Of a stretch of DNA of 64,000 bases, positions 10,845 to 21,074 are shown in pieces. Position numbers and translations under genes: made by a program. Origin of the DNA: Dickeya dianthicola NCPPB 453 (GTDB taxonomy: Bacteria > Pseudomonadota > Gammaproteobacteria > Enterobacterales > Enterobacteriaceae); assembly GCF_000365305.1 (NCBI RefSeq), contig NZ_CM001841.1, forward strand, positions 3,071,120-3,135,119, given 5' to 3'. The notes under the pieces were generated by a model. The model did not search any database. It was given only the letters and a program-made list of their open reading frames with translations, and was not told the origin of the DNA. Positions within the stretch are counted from its first letter, which is position 1. Every line of letters begins with the position of its first letter.

Positions 10845-10865
10845 CTGCCTGCACGAAGCAGGCAG
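10845..10865 (-). repeat. intercistronic hairpin between hisJ and hisQ
   Basis: CTGCCTGC (10845-10852) and GCAGGCAG (10858-10865) form a perfect 8-bp stem with a 5-base loop directly downstream of the hisJ stop. Salmonella has REP hairpins at the same place that stabilise the upstream hisJ mRNA. The sequence here is not a REP consensus, but the position and likely role are the same. Confidence 0.7.
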
Positions 10866-10882
10866 AGGTTAATCAGGCAGGC

Positions 10883-11662
10883 TTATTCGCCGTAGACGTC
10901 GAAGTCAAAGTACTTCTTGGCCAGCTTATCGTAGGTACCGTCTTTGCGCAGGGTCGCAAAGGCTTTATCCAGCGCGGCCTTCAGTTCGGTTTCGTTCTTG
11001 CGCAGCCCCATGCCGGTGCCCACGCCGAACAGTTTGTCGTCTTTCACGGCCGGGCCGGCAAACGCATACTCTTTGCCTGCGGCCTGTTTCAGGAAGCCTT
11101 CGCTGCCCGCCACTTCATCCTGGAACGCGGCATCGATACGCCCGGCGGTCAGGTCGGCATAGATCAGATCCTGATTCTGATAGGCGACGACATCGACGCC
11201 TTTCGGCTGCCAGTACTGGTTGGCGTAAGATTCCTGCGTGGATGCCTGCAGCACGCCGACACGCTTACCTTTCAACGCGTCCAGCGTCGGCAGAATCGGC
11301 GATCCCTTTTTGGCGATCAGACGGGCATTGGCCGCGTACAGTTTGTCCGTAAAGGCGATTTCCTGCTGGCGTTTCTCGGTGATGGACAGGGAGGAAATAA
11401 TGGCATCGATTTTTTTCGCTTTCAGCGACGGGATCAACGCGTCGAAATCACTCTCGACGAAAGTGCAGTTTGCCTGAATGCGTTTGCACAGCTCTTTCGC
11501 CAGATCGATATCAAACCCAACCAGTTGACCACTGGCGTCTTTGGATTCAAACGGCGCATAGGTCGGGTCGGTGCCAATCTTGATATTTTTCGGAACCTCG
11601 GCGAGGGCACTGCCTGCTGCGAATACCAGCGCAAGGGGCAAAAATTTCAACATTTTTTTCAT
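10883..11662 (-). CDS. hisJ: periplasmic histidine-binding protein
   Basis: Solute-binding subunit of the importer. 259 residues with a signal peptide (KK at 2-3, hydrophobic core, cleavage expected after ALA at residue 21). The mature part begins [19 protein letters not shown], the family-3 binding-protein signature. First gene of hisJQMP. The paralogous lysine/arginine/ornithine-binding gene argT, which precedes hisJ in E. coli, is absent here. The upstream DNA contains a sigma54 promoter and a candidate NtrC site. Confidence 0.97.
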   Translation of the reverse strand: MKKMLKFLPLALVFAAGSALAEVPKNIKIGTDPTYAPFESKDASGQLVGFDIDLAKELCKRIQANCTFVESDFDALIPSLKAKKIDAIISSLSITEKRQQEIAFTDKLYAANARLIAKKGSPILPTLDALKGKRVGVLQASTQESYANQYWQPKGVDVVAYQNQDLIYADLTAGRIDAAFQDEVAGSEGFLKQAAGKEYAFAGPAVKDDKLFGVGTGMGLRKNETELKAALDKAFATLRKDGTYDKLAKKYFDFDVYGE

Positions 11663-11746
11663 TGCATTACCCTTATTTTATGATGTGTATGCCTAAGTGA
11701 TTCGTGAAATCTGACCGCAAAATTGTGGTGATGAAGGCGTTTACCG

Positions 11747-11764
11747 TGTGCGTTAATTCGCACA
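11747..11764. promoter_or_regulatory. inverted repeat in the hisJ leader
   Basis: TGTGCG and CGCACA arms flank TTAATT. The element lies between the predicted sigma54 start and the hisJ start codon, so it would be in the leader RNA or act as a DNA operator. No protein is assigned. Confidence 0.4.
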
Positions 11765-11780
11765 TTGTTTGTCAAAACTT

Positions 11781-11796
11781 AGCAAATTTTATGCCA
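11781..11796 (-). promoter_or_regulatory. sigma54 promoter for hisJQMP
   Basis: Read on the minus strand the sequence is TGGCATAAAATTTGCT, matching the -24/-12 consensus TGGCAY-N5-TTGCW with the exact GG-N10-GC spacing. It lies about 120 bases before the hisJ start. Nitrogen control of the histidine transport genes by sigma54 and NtrC is established in Salmonella. Confidence 0.7.
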
Positions 11797-11922
11797 TAAA
11801 GAATACGCAATTCTGCATAAAATCAGGTGCCGTGATCATGATAGCTGCATCAATATAATCAATGAATTATGTCAGCTCATGCTATCGAGGTAAGTCATCA
11901 GGCGATGGTGACCCGCATTGAA

Positions 11923-11939
11923 TGCACATAATTAGTGCA
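11923..11939. promoter_or_regulatory. candidate NtrC (NRI) enhancer site
   Basis: TGCAC-N7-GTGCA (11923-11939) fits the NtrC dyad TGCACY-N5-RGTGCA. It lies roughly 130 bases upstream of the sigma54 -24 element, a normal enhancer distance. A second related GTGC...GCAC dyad overlaps its right end (11935-11950). Confidence 0.55.
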
Positions 11940-12048
11940 TAATCACGCACCACAAAAAATACCCTGCCACAAAAAAGTGCAAATCGTCACATCTGTGCCG
12001 AGCGGCTCGGCGACGTGACGGCATGACGTGTTATTGCAAATGAGGCGG

Positions 12049-12618
12049 TTACGCACCCTGCCAGCGCGTAAACAGATCCTGGGGCAGTGCAATATCAAAC
12101 TGATCAATCACCCGGTTGACGGTCTGATCGATGATATCCTGCACAGTTTGCGGGCGGTGATAAAACGCGGGCACCGGCGGCATGATCACCGCGCCCATTT
12201 CGGCGGCGGCGTTCATCAAGCGCAGATGGCCGAGGTGGAGCGGCGTTTCCCGCACGCACAGCACCAACGGGCGACGCTCTTTCAGCACCACGTCCGCCGC
12301 ACGGGTCAGCAGGTTGTCGGTATAGCTATGAGTAATGCCGGATAGGGTCTTGATGGAACAGGGAAGAATCGCCATACCTGCCGTTTTGAACGACCCTGAC
12401 GAGATGCTGGCGGCGATATCGCGGGAATCATGCACCACATCGGCCAACGACTGTACATCGCGCACGGTCAGCGCCGTCTCCAGCGACAGCGTTTGCCGGG
12501 CAGCCGGGCTCATCACCAGGTGGGTTTCAATCTCCGCGACCGGCTGCAGCACTTGCAACAACCGCACCCCAAATATTACACCGCTGGCGCCGGAAATACC
12601 GACAATCAGTCGCTTCAT
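12049..12618 (-). CDS. ubiX: flavin prenyltransferase UbiX
   Basis: Attaches a dimethylallyl group to FMN to make the prenyl-FMN cofactor of UbiD-type decarboxylases (ubiquinone synthesis). 189 residues from ATG 12616-12618. Conserved blocks: GISGASGVIFGVRLLQ, the SGSFKTAGMAILPCS region and RETPLHLGHLRLM. A GTG two codons upstream sits inside the GAGG ribosome site, so ATG is preferred. It is 141 bases downstream of purF but separated by a terminator. Confidence 0.95.
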   Translation of the reverse strand: MKRLIVGISGASGVIFGVRLLQVLQPVAEIETHLVMSPAARQTLSLETALTVRDVQSLADVVHDSRDIAASISSGSFKTAGMAILPCSIKTLSGITHSYTDNLLTRAADVVLKERRPLVLCVRETPLHLGHLRLMNAAAEMGAVIMPPVPAFYHRPQTVQDIIDQTVNRVIDQFDIALPQDLFTRWQGA

Positions 12619-12711
12619 TCTCACCTCTCAGACCCACCGCAACAGAGACGGCAAAACATGTGCGCTGACTTTGCCGCATCACCAAAGGATTGGCAAGAAT
12701 AACAGCGACAA

Positions 12712-12737
12712 AAAAAGGGAGCCTGCGCTCCCTTTTT
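12712..12737. terminator. bidirectional terminator after purF
   Basis: AAAAAGGGAGC (12712-12722) pairs with GCTCCCTTTTT (12727-12737) around a CTGC loop. A and T runs flank the GC core on both sides. It ends the cvpA-purF transcript before ubiX. Confidence 0.9.
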
Positions 12738-12759
12738 GACCACGATCGGCGCTCGACTA

Positions 12760-14277
12760 TCACCCTTCGTTGTGCAGTTCCAAATCTTCGACTTCATTCT
12801 GGCTGCGCATCGCCTTGGCGTCGTCGTTACGCAGCGCTTCCAGATAGTCCAGGTAGTCCTGATCCACGTCTTTGGTAACATAAACGCCGTTGAACACCGA
12901 ACATTCAAACTGAACGATTTCCGGATTGTCTTCGCGTACCGCCTCGATCAGGTCATTCAGATCCTGGAAGATCAGCGCGTCGGCGCCGACTATCTTGCGA
13001 ATCTCTTCCACTTCACGACCGTGAGCGATCAGTTCGTTGACGCTCGGCATATCGATGCCGTACACATTCGGGAAGCGGATCTCCGGTGCAGCGGAAGCCA
13101 GATAAACCCGATGCGCGCCGGCTTCACGCGCCATCTCTACAATCTGCTGCGAGGTGGTGCCGCGCACGATGGAGTCATCGACCAGCAACACATTCTTGCC
13201 GCGGAATTCCGCCCGGTTGGCGTTCAGCTTGCGGCGCACCGATTTAATGCGGGTTTGCTGGCCCGGCATGATAAAGGTACGGCCGACATAGCGGTTCTTC
13301 ACAAAGCCCTGACGATACGGTCGGTTGATAATGCGGGCGATTTCCAGCGCGATATCGCAGGACGTTTCCGGAATCGGAATCACCACGTCGATATCCAGCT
13401 CTTCCCACTGACGGGCAATCTTCTCGCCCAACTTCTGGCCCATACGCACGCGGGCGCTGTAGACCGAAATTTTGTCAATGAAGGAGTCGGGACGGGCGAA
13501 ATAAACATATTCGAACAGGCACGGGTGGCTTTTCGGGTTTTCCGCACATTGACGGGTGAATAGCTGGCCGTTCTCGGTAATGTATACCGCTTCGCCCGGC
13601 GCCACATCGCGTAGAAACTCAAAACCCAGCGTATCCAGCGCCACGCTTTCCGACGCCACGATATACTCGTTGCGCCCATCCTGCAGCTCGCGCTTGCCGA
13701 TAACCAGCGGACGAATGCCGTTCGGATCGCGAAAAGCCACCATACCGTGGCCGATGATCATGCCGATGCAGGCATAAGCGCCGCGGATCTGCTGATGCAC
13801 CGCCGCCACGGCGGCAAAAATATTGTCCGCTTCCAGCGGATAGTGCTGAAAGCGATCCAGTTCCTTGGCAAATACGTTCAGCAGGATTTCGGAATCCGAC
13901 GTGGTATTGACGTGACGGCGCCCTTCTTCAAACAGCTTTTTGCGCAGTTCATGGGCGTTGGTCAGGTTACCGTTGTGGGCCAGCGTAATCCCGAACGGAG
14001 AATTGACGTAAAACGGCTGGGCCTCTGAGGCGCTGGAACTACCTGCGGTGGGATAGCGCACGTGGCCGATCCCCATGTTGCCCTGCAACCGCTGCATGTG
14101 CCGGGCTTCAAACACATCTTTCACCAGGCCATTGGCTTTGCGCAGGCGAAAGTAGTTGGCATCATTAATGGTGACGATGCCTGCGGCATCCTGCCCACGG
14201 TGCTGCAACACCGTTAACGCGTCATAAATCGACTGGTTGACCGGTGTAAAACCGGCGATACCGACAATACCGCACAT
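12760..14277 (-). CDS. purF: amidophosphoribosyltransferase
   Basis: Committed step of purine synthesis: PRPP and glutamine to phosphoribosylamine. 505 residues, normal length. The class II glutamine amidotransferase domain starts MCGIVGI, so the cysteine is the nucleophile after Met removal; the PRPP-binding motif [14 protein letters not shown] lies near residue 360. Downstream of cvpA with a 30-base gap and probably under the PurR operator before cvpA. Confidence 0.98.
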   Translation of the reverse strand: MCGIVGIAGFTPVNQSIYDALTVLQHRGQDAAGIVTINDANYFRLRKANGLVKDVFEARHMQRLQGNMGIGHVRYPTAGSSSASEAQPFYVNSPFGITLAHNGNLTNAHELRKKLFEEGRRHVNTTSDSEILLNVFAKELDRFQHYPLEADNIFAAVAAVHQQIRGAYACIGMIIGHGMVAFRDPNGIRPLVIGKRELQDGRNEYIVASESVALDTLGFEFLRDVAPGEAVYITENGQLFTRQCAENPKSHPCLFEYVYFARPDSFIDKISVYSARVRMGQKLGEKIARQWEELDIDVVIPIPETSCDIALEIARIINRPYRQGFVKNRYVGRTFIMPGQQTRIKSVRRKLNANRAEFRGKNVLLVDDSIVRGTTSQQIVEMAREAGAHRVYLASAAPEIRFPNVYGIDMPSVNELIAHGREVEEIRKIVGADALIFQDLNDLIEAVREDNPEIVQFECSVFNGVYVTKDVDQDYLDYLEALRNDDAKAMRSQNEVEDLELHNEG

Positions 14278-14307
14278 GTGGTCTTTTCCTCATCAGCGCT
14301 ACCGCAG

Positions 14308-14799
14308 CTAGATGTGCCGCGGCAAGAAACTCGACGTGCTTTGCAGGTAGTCAAAAAACCACCTGATAATATAACTGAACTGCGGGATCAAATGGGACTG
14401 CTTCCAGTCGGCACTCTGTGAAAAACCGGTGAAGGTATCCAAAAAGAACAGCAGCGCGGAGACGATCAGCACACCGCGCAATGCACCGAAGCAGATGCCC
14501 AGTACCCGGTCAGTGCCTGACAGTCCGGTGCGTTCAACCAGCGAACCGATCACATAATTAACGATAGCGCCCACAATCAACGTCGCAATAAACAGAATGG
14601 CAATGGCGATACCGTTGCGCACCAGCTCATCATTAAACCGCGTGAAATAGACCGCGAGATAGGCATAGTAGTGGCTGGCGATAAAGAACGCCGCCCCCCA
14701 GGTCACCAGTGACAGCGCTTCACGTACAAACCCCCGGATGAGACTGACCAGAGCCGAGAATCCGATAATACCGATAATGACGTAATCAACCCAAACCAT
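14308..14799 (-). CDS. cvpA: colicin V production / membrane protein CvpA
   Basis: Inner-membrane protein of 163 residues with four hydrophobic segments (about 5-22, 28-50, 62-85, 100-122), as in E. coli CvpA, which is needed for colicin V export and for envelope homeostasis. First gene of cvpA-purF. Conserved start [20 protein letters not shown]. Confidence 0.95.
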   Translation of the reverse strand: MVWVDYVIIGIIGFSALVSLIRGFVREALSLVTWGAAFFIASHYYAYLAVYFTRFNDELVRNGIAIAILFIATLIVGAIVNYVIGSLVERTGLSGTDRVLGICFGALRGVLIVSALLFFLDTFTGFSQSADWKQSHLIPQFSYIIRWFFDYLQSTSSFLPRHI

Positions 14800-14870
14800 G
14801 AACTATCCTAATAATGAACGATGACAATCGCAGCGCCGGTCATCCTGTTCGCGGCGCATTCTAACAGAAA

Positions 14871-14886
14871 AAGAAAACGTTTGCGT
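14871..14886 (-). promoter_or_regulatory. PurR operator of cvpA-purF
   Basis: On the minus strand ACGCAAACGTTTTCTT, near-identical to the PurR box ACGCAAACGTTTGCGT and to the E. coli cvpA operator. A TAGAAT -10 hexamer follows at 14858-14863, placing the operator over the promoter for purine repression. Confidence 0.88.
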
Positions 14887-15067
14887 AGCGTATTTCCCGC
14901 CGATTTTTTCGATAGGCGAAGAAATAAAAAAAACCTCTCGCCGCCATGCGGATAGCGCCTTTGTCCGTCGCGCGCCGCCGATGACGGGCCCGTGTTGCGC
15001 CCACAAAGTAAAGGGGCAAGGTCGCCTCGCTCCCCTACCCCTCGCTTGTACATCCTGATTCGCCGCC

Positions 15068-15949
15068 TTAGTGCGCGCTGTACGACCGGACTTGCCCGCT
15101 CAGCCCGCTAAGCTGCTGCAACTCGCCCAGCGCCGACTGCAGTTTCTGTTTCGAGGCATCCGGCCCGACATAGATACGGGTAATCTGCCCCGCCACTGGC
15201 GCCGACGGCACGGTATAAGCCCGATAACCAGACAGACGCAGCTTGGCGACAATCTCATTGACCTTATCGGCATTCTTCAGTGCGCCCAGTTGCACCACAA
15301 AGGCCTGGCCGGCTGGCGCCTGCTCCTGAGGCGTCGGCTTGCTTTCAGGCTGCTTGTTTTCCGTTTTGGCTTCCGCCACGCGGGTATCGGTCGGTTTTTC
15401 AGCCGGCTTATTGTCGACCGATTTACTTTCAGCCGGCTTACTCTCGACCGCCTTACTTTCAGTTGCCTTACTTTCAGCCGTCTTGCTCTCCGCCGCCGCT
15501 TTCGTTTCGGGCTTCGGCCGGGTTTCCGGTTTTTTGGCTTCAGGCTTCGCCGGCTGCGCTTTCATCGCTGGCGGCGCCACTTGCTGTACCGGCGGGCGAG
15601 GTTCCGTCACCACTGGCGCCGGCGTTGCCGTGGCGGCTGGATGGGAAGACGGCGGCTGAGACGCGCCATGACGGGCGGAGGATTGCGCTGAACCCGGCTC
15701 TTCGGCGGACTCATTCTTACTCTGCATCGCCGCTTCGGCCCCTTCAGGCGGCTGGGCCGGCAGCGACTGATTTATCGGCGGCATCGACTCCGCTTCCAGC
15801 GTATCGCCCGGTTTGGGCACCAACGGGATAGCGGCAAAATCATCTTCATAATGCTTTTTCTTACCATCCAGCAGGCCGGGAAGCACGATCACCCCCAGCG
15901 CCACCAGCACGACCGTTCCTACCAGGCGATTCTGAAATTTACTCGCCAT
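15068..15949 (-). CDS. dedD: SPOR-domain cell division protein DedD
   Basis: Bitopic inner-membrane septal protein. 293 residues versus about 220 in E. coli. One N-terminal membrane helix (about 10-24, VGTVVLVALGVIVLPGLL), a long Pro/Ala/Lys-rich linker and a C-terminal SPOR domain (about 212-290, FVVQLGALKNADKVNEIV) that binds denuded septal peptidoglycan. The linker is enlarged by a run of ESK(X)A pentads encoded by a 15-bp tandem array. Its start overlaps the folC end by 11 bases. Confidence 0.95.
   Translation of the reverse strand: MASKFQNRLVGTVVLVALGVIVLPGLLDGKKKHYEDDFAAIPLVPKPGDTLEAESMPPINQSLPAQPPEGAEAAMQSKNESAEEPGSAQSSARHGASQPPSSHPAATATPAPVVTEPRPPVQQVAPPAMKAQPAKPEAKKPETRPKPETKAAAESKTAESKATESKAVESKPAESKSVDNKPAEKPTDTRVAEAKTENKQPESKPTPQEQAPAGQAFVVQLGALKNADKVNEIVAKLRLSGYRAYTVPSAPVAGQITRIYVGPDASKQKLQSALGELQQLSGLSGQVRSYSAH
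15422..15496. repeat. 15-bp tandem array inside dedD
   Basis: Five in-frame 15-bp units encode ESK-x-A pentads in the periplasmic linker (15422-15436, 15437-15451, 15452-15466, 15467-15481, 15482-15496). Units differ at third positions and at the variable residue, suggesting an old expansion kept in frame. Confidence 0.8.
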
Positions 15950-17207
15950 GCGTTCCGCTCCCGTCCAGCGCGTCCATCACATGCGCGACAGTATGGAAAG
16001 AACCACAAACAATCACGACATCATCTTCGCCGGCGTCCTGCATCGCCTGCCGCCAGGCCGTCGCCACATCCGGGAATGACGTGCAGCTCTCCAGATGTGC
16101 GGCCAGCAGCCCGGCATCGGCGCCGCGCGGCCCCTCCAACGGTGCGCAATACCACACATCTACCTGCGGCTTAAGGTGCGCCAGCGTGCCAGGGATGTCT
16201 TTATCGGCCAGCATACCGATCACCGCCCGTATCCGGCCGGCGCGCGGTAAATCAGCCAGCCGCGCGGCCAGATAAGCCGCAGCATGAGGATTATGCGCGA
16301 CATCCAGAATCAACAACGGCTTTTCGCTCACAATCTGGAAACGTCCCGGCAATTGCGCCTGACGCAGCCCCTGACGAATGGCGTCAACAGTCAGAACCAT
16401 GTCGGAGGCCTGCAGCGCCGCCAGAGCGGTCGCCGCATTCGCCAGCGGAACGGTTGGAATGGGTAAGTCATCATAATGAACATCGCCGCTCTGCCAGCAC
16501 CAGCCGCCATCCCGCAGTGAGAACTGCCAGTCAGACCCGCGCCGGAACAGCCGCGCACCGTTTTCCTGCGCTACGGCGGCAATCGATGCCGGCATGTCCG
16601 GCTCGCCCACCACCGCCGGCCGGTTGCCGCGGAAAATGCCCGCTTTTTCACGGCCGATGCTTTCCCGGTCATTACCCAGCCACTCGGTGTGATCCAGCGC
16701 GATGCTGGTAACGACCGCGACATCGGCATCCACGATATTGGTGGCATCCAGACGACCGCCCAGCCCGACTTCCAGAATCACCACATCCAGTTGCGCCTGC
16801 CTGAACAACCACAGCGCCGCCAGCGTACCGAATTCAAAATAGGTCAGCGAAGTGCCGTTGCGACCGGCCTCAATAGCCGCAAAGGCTTCGACGTGGCTGG
16901 ACTCCGGCAATTCGCGGCCCTGAATGCGCACCCGCTCGGTATAACGCAGCAGATGCGGTGAACTGTACACCCCAACCCGTAGCCCGGCGGCGATCAAAAT
17001 GGATTCCAGCGTGCAGCACGTGGTGCCTTTGCCGTTGGTGCCGGCCACGGTAAACACGCGGGGAGCCGGTTGCAACAGATGCAGATATTCCGCTGCCAGT
17101 TGGACGCGCTCCAGACCGAGGTCGATGGCCTGAAAATGTAGATGTTCAAGATAGTTAAGCCACGTGACCAGAGGCGACGTGGCTTGAGGTGTCTGAAGAT
17201 TGTCCAT
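15939..17207 (-). CDS. folC: dihydrofolate synthase / folylpolyglutamate synthase
   Basis: Adds glutamate to dihydropteroate and to folates. 422 residues. Mur-ligase-like P-loop VAGTNGKGTTC at about 54-64, a central ALDHTEWLGN block and the C-terminal ligase domain (DVAHNPHAA). Between accD and dedD as in E. coli, on the same strand; a 79-base gap separates it from accD. Confidence 0.97.
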   Translation of the reverse strand: MDNLQTPQATSPLVTWLNYLEHLHFQAIDLGLERVQLAAEYLHLLQPAPRVFTVAGTNGKGTTCCTLESILIAAGLRVGVYSSPHLLRYTERVRIQGRELPESSHVEAFAAIEAGRNGTSLTYFEFGTLAALWLFRQAQLDVVILEVGLGGRLDATNIVDADVAVVTSIALDHTEWLGNDRESIGREKAGIFRGNRPAVVGEPDMPASIAAVAQENGARLFRRGSDWQFSLRDGGWCWQSGDVHYDDLPIPTVPLANAATALAALQASDMVLTVDAIRQGLRQAQLPGRFQIVSEKPLLILDVAHNPHAAAYLAARLADLPRAGRIRAVIGMLADKDIPGTLAHLKPQVDVWYCAPLEGPRGADAGLLAAHLESCTSFPDVATAWRQAMQDAGEDDVVIVCGSFHTVAHVMDALDGSGTHGE

Positions 17208-17286
17208 GAGTCCCGTTCACTGACTTACGGTTGATTGCTGCCGGGAACACGGCAACGACGCCGCCCTGCCCCCGGTTTATCATTGA

Positions 17287-18189
17287 TTAGGCTTCACTCT
17301 GCGATTCAGGCGGCCGCACCACAGCGGACTCCTGCGGCTCCGGACGATTCGTCAAGCGGGACAGGATGCTCGCCAGTTTGTAGCGCATATCCGCACGACG
17401 GACGATCATATCGATGGCGCCTTTTTCCAGCAGGAATTCACTGCGCTGGAAGCCCGGCGGCAGCTTTTCGCGCACCGTCTGCTCAATAACGCGCGGGCCG
17501 GCAAAACCGATCAACGCTTTCGGCTCGGCGATGTTCAGATCGCCCAGCATCGCCAGGCTGGCGGACACGCCGCCCATCGTCGGGTCGGTCAGCACCGAAA
17601 TGTATGGCAGGCCGCGTTCGCGCATTTTCGCCAGCGCCGCACTGGTTTTCGCCATCTGCATCAGCGACATCAGCGCTTCCTGCATACGGGCGCCGCCGCT
17701 GGCGGAGAAACAAACCAGCGGGCAGTTGTCTTCCAGCGACTGCTCGACGGCGCGGACAAACCGCGCGCCAACGACAGACGCCATCGAACCGCCCATGAAG
17801 GAGAATTCGAACGAAGCCGCCACTACCGGCATGTCGTACAGCGTGCCCTTCATCACCACCAGAGCGTCTTTTTCATCAGACTGCTTCTGCGCCGCGACGA
17901 TACGGTCCTTGTATTTTTTGGAGTCCCTGAATTTCAGAACATCTTTGGGCTCCAGCTCGCTGCCCAGCTCCACCATGCCTTCTTTGTCCAGAAACGCATG
18001 GAGACGAGCCCGGGCGGATAACCGCATGTGGTGATCACATTTCGGACACACTTCCAGATTGCGTTCCAGCTCAGCGCGGTAAAGCACCTGACCGCAACTG
18101 TCACATTTAGTCCACACCCCTTCAGGAATATTCGCCTTGCGGGTTGGCGTGACATTACTTTTATTAAGAATTCGTTCAATCCAGCTCAT
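17287..18189 (-). CDS. accD: acetyl-CoA carboxylase carboxyltransferase subunit beta
   Basis: Beta subunit of the carboxyltransferase that makes malonyl-CoA with AccA. 300 residues. The N-terminal four-cysteine zinc ribbon is intact (Cys29, Cys32, Cys48, Cys51), followed by the crotonase-fold domain with [11 protein letters not shown] and the oxyanion glycine pair. AAAGG precedes the ATG. Zinc-ribbon RNA binding and autoregulation are known for the family. Confidence 0.98.
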   Translation of the reverse strand: MSWIERILNKSNVTPTRKANIPEGVWTKCDSCGQVLYRAELERNLEVCPKCDHHMRLSARARLHAFLDKEGMVELGSELEPKDVLKFRDSKKYKDRIVAAQKQSDEKDALVVMKGTLYDMPVVAASFEFSFMGGSMASVVGARFVRAVEQSLEDNCPLVCFSASGGARMQEALMSLMQMAKTSAALAKMRERGLPYISVLTDPTMGGVSASLAMLGDLNIAEPKALIGFAGPRVIEQTVREKLPPGFQRSEFLLEKGAIDMIVRRADMRYKLASILSRLTNRPEPQESAVVRPPESQSEA

Positions 18190-18419
18190 TGATAACCTTT
18201 CTGCTTGAACCTGGCACAGGCCAGTACGCTGCTACACGTTACCCCATCCCTGGCAACGCCGCCGATAAAGCGATATCCCATCCCGGATACACCGGGACAA
18301 GATATTGGTATTCAGGCGTGTTCATACGAACACAGCCGTAAATGCTGCTCATTAAACCATAACGATCCGGGCGTGTGGATAAAAAACTGGTCAAACCGGA
18401 TGTTAAAATAATTTTCCAC

Positions 18420-19085
18420 TTATTTCATATTTCGCCGCGTCATGGCGCGCTTATGCCGCCAGAACTCGATCAACCCCGGCAGAATGGAGATGAAGATGAT
18501 CGCCACGATCAATAACTTCAGGTTCTCTTGCACCACCGGCAGATCGCCGAACAGGTAACCGGCATAGGTGAACAACAGCACCCACAGCAGTGCCCCGGTC
18601 ATATTGTACAGGGCGAATTCGCGGTAACGCATGTGCCCCATCCCGGCGACAAAGGGCGCAAATGTTCTCACAATCGGCACAAAGCGCGCCAGAATTATTG
18701 TCTTGCCGCCGTGACGCGCATAAAACGCGTGGGTCCTTTCCAGATAGCTGCGCCGGAAAATGCGCGAGTGGGGATTGCGGAACAATTTCTCGCCGAACAA
18801 CCGGCCGATAGTGTAATTCACCGCATCGCCCAACACCGCCGCCACCACCATCAGCGTCACCATCAGATGAACGTTCAGGTCATTGGTCGGCAACGCGGCC
18901 AGTGCGCCCGCCACAAACAGCAGCGAATCACCGGGTAGGAACGGCGTGACCACCAGGCCGGTTTCACAAAACAGAATCAGGAACAGAATCGCGTAGATCC
19001 ACACGCCATACTGCGCCACCAACCCGGCCAGATGCACATCAATGTGCAGGATGAAATCAATGATAAACCGTACAAAATCCAGCAT
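18420..19085 (-). CDS. dedA: DedA family inner-membrane protein
   Basis: SNARE-associated/VTT-fold membrane protein of the DedA family; members act in undecaprenyl phosphate or lipid flipping and membrane homeostasis. 221 residues. The family blocks are visible: [33 protein letters not shown] and the [19 protein letters not shown] re-entrant arginine motif. Positioned between truA and accD as in E. coli. Confidence 0.94.
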   Translation of the reverse strand: MLDFVRFIIDFILHIDVHLAGLVAQYGVWIYAILFLILFCETGLVVTPFLPGDSLLFVAGALAALPTNDLNVHLMVTLMVVAAVLGDAVNYTIGRLFGEKLFRNPHSRIFRRSYLERTHAFYARHGGKTIILARFVPIVRTFAPFVAGMGHMRYREFALYNMTGALLWVLLFTYAGYLFGDLPVVQENLKLLIVAIIFISILPGLIEFWRHKRAMTRRNMK

Positions 19086-19148
19086 AATCGCGTCCTTATT
19101 CAGTTCAAATGCCGACTTCGCCGTGCGTTGACGACGCGCCAGTTCCCC

Positions 19149-19979
19149 TTAATTCGCCTCATCCGGCAGAAACAGCGGCCCCATCGACGCGCATGGAATG
19201 CCGAAATCCTGCGGATAATCCACCGAAACCAGATATAGCCCGTCGGCTTTCGCCGTCGCAGCGGCCAGCGTTCGATCCTTTGCCGCCAGCAGTTCGGCCA
19301 TCCAGTTTTCCGGCTGGTTGCCGCACCCGATTTCCATCAGGCTGCCGACAATATTGCGCACCATATGATGCACAAACGCGTTGGCTTTGATGTCCACCAC
19401 CACATAGTCTCCCTGACGCGCCACCCGCAGGTGCATCAGGTTGCGCCAGGGCGTGCGCGACTGGCACTGCACCGCCCGGAATGAGGTAAAATCGTTCTCG
19501 CCCAGCAGACACTGGCCGGCGCGGTGCATGCGCTCGGCATCCAGCGGCAGGTAGTAATGCGTCACGCCCCGCGACAGGATCGCCGGTCGGAAACGCCGGT
19601 TATAAATCACGTAGCGGTAACGACGAGCCGTGGCGCTGAAACGGGCGTGAAACGCGTCATCCACCGTTTTCACCCACCGCACCGCGATATCCGGCGGCAG
19701 GTTGGCGTTGACGCCCATAGTCCAGGCCGCGTCCTTGCGCGCCGCTCGGGTGATGAAATGCACCACCTGCCCGGTGGCGTGTACCCCGGCGTCGGTACGA
19801 CCGGCGCAAAATACGTCGATTCGCTCGTTCGCCACCTGAGACAACGCCGCCTCCAGGCACCCCTGAACGCTGTCTACCTCGGCCTGACGCTGCCAGCCGT
19901 AATAACGGCTACCGTCATACTCGATCCCCAGGGCGATTTTCAGCGGCGCCTCATCATCCGCGTGCTGCAACGCCGTCAT
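19149..19979 (-). CDS. truA: tRNA pseudouridine(38-40) synthase
   Basis: Modifies uridines 38-40 in tRNA anticodon arms. 276 residues. The catalytic aspartate is Asp63 in [13 protein letters not shown]. The start codon overlaps the usg stop as TAATG, indicating coupled translation with usg. Confidence 0.97.
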   Translation of the reverse strand: MTALQHADDEAPLKIALGIEYDGSRYYGWQRQAEVDSVQGCLEAALSQVANERIDVFCAGRTDAGVHATGQVVHFITRAARKDAAWTMGVNANLPPDIAVRWVKTVDDAFHARFSATARRYRYVIYNRRFRPAILSRGVTHYYLPLDAERMHRAGQCLLGENDFTSFRAVQCQSRTPWRNLMHLRVARQGDYVVVDIKANAFVHHMVRNIVGSLMEIGCGNQPENWMAELLAAKDRTLAAATAKADGLYLVSVDYPQDFGIPCASMGPLFLPDEAN

Positions 19980-20989
19980 TACCCCAGGTACTCCTCAATC
20001 AGCCGCTCGGCGGTTTCCACCGCCATCAGCGCGCCGCCGAAACGGATATTGTCGGCCACCGACCAGAACTGCAACAGCTCAGGTATGCCGTAATCATTAC
20101 GCAGACACCCAATACTCAGTTGCACATTGCCGGAGGCATCTTCCACCTGCGTCGGATAGTCGTCCTCCTCGCTCAACGCGATATCCTCCGCCTGCGCCAG
20201 CACATCACGCGCTTCATCGGCAGACAGCGGGCGCAACGCTTCCAAATGTACTACCTGCGCATGACCGTAAAACACCGGCGACTGCACGCAACCGACCGAA
20301 ATCGGCAGGCCGTCGTCCTGCAATACCTTGCGCACCTGATCCACCAGCCGACGCTCCTCACGCACGCTGCCTTCGTTGTCCGCCAGCAGCGGCAACAGGT
20401 TGAACGCCAGCTGTTTCGGGAACAAACCGGGCTCGGGCGGAATACCGTTGAGCAGACGCGCGCTCTGACCGGCTAAATCATCCACCGCCGCCTTGCCGTG
20501 AGCCGACACCGACAGCAGATTGGTCACATGCAGACGCGACAGCCCGGCCTGATCCGTCAGCGGTTTGATCGCCTTGAGCAACTGGCTGGTCAGGCTGTCC
20601 GCCACCGCCACGATATTGCGGTTACGGTAATCCGCCAGCACCTGCGGATTGACGCCCGGCACCACCAGCGGCACGTCCGGCTCCAGCGCGAACAGGCCGC
20701 TGCTGTCAATCACCAGACAGCCGGCGTTGCCTGCCGCATCGGCATAGCGAGCGCTGGCTTCCAGACCGGCGACGAAAAAGGCCAGTTGCACCTGCGACCA
20801 GTCGAAATCCGCGGCGTCTTCCACCCGCAGCGAACGGCCGCTAAAACGCAGGCTCTCGCCGGCGCTGTTTTCACTTGCCAGCGCATAGAGCTCACCCACG
20901 GGAAACTCACGTTCCTGCAACAGCTCCAGCAATGCGGTGCCGACGGCGCCGGTCGCGCCCAGCAACGCGATATTCCAGCCATTGGACAT
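19979..20989 (-). CDS. usg: USG-1, aspartate-semialdehyde dehydrogenase-like pseudoenzyme
   Basis: 336 residues with an N-terminal NADP-binding loop GATGAVG (11-17) and the overall aspartate-semialdehyde dehydrogenase fold. Where the true enzyme has the catalytic cysteine in a PNCST motif, this protein reads ADSLT with Ser132, so dehydrogenase activity is unlikely. The same replacement is typical of enterobacterial Usg. Sits between pdxB and truA, overlapping truA by one base. Confidence 0.94.
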   Translation of the reverse strand: MSNGWNIALLGATGAVGTALLELLQEREFPVGELYALASENSAGESLRFSGRSLRVEDAADFDWSQVQLAFFVAGLEASARYADAAGNAGCLVIDSSGLFALEPDVPLVVPGVNPQVLADYRNRNIVAVADSLTSQLLKAIKPLTDQAGLSRLHVTNLLSVSAHGKAAVDDLAGQSARLLNGIPPEPGLFPKQLAFNLLPLLADNEGSVREERRLVDQVRKVLQDDGLPISVGCVQSPVFYGHAQVVHLEALRPLSADEARDVLAQAEDIALSEEDDYPTQVEDASGNVQLSIGCLRNDYGIPELLQFWSVADNIRFGGALMAVETAERLIEEYLG

Positions 20990-21074
20990 GTGATCGTTCT
21001 CCCCAACAATAATGAATAAAACACACCGGGCGATGATCGCACCGCCCGGATTAATCTGATTTTGATACAGGAAA

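Larger units (their letters stand above)
11663..12048. other. hisJ upstream region, no gene
   Basis: 386 bases between the ubiX stop and the hisJ start, without a credible reading frame. It holds the sigma54 promoter, the NtrC-like dyad and the leader inverted repeat listed separately. The left two thirds are AT-rich, as expected for a regulatory region. Confidence 0.7.

Noticed and set aside
15280-15831. 183-codon plus-strand frame opposite dedD
   Set aside because: Shadow of the Pro/Ala/Lys-rich dedD linker; dedD has the SPOR domain, operon context and a coherent protein.
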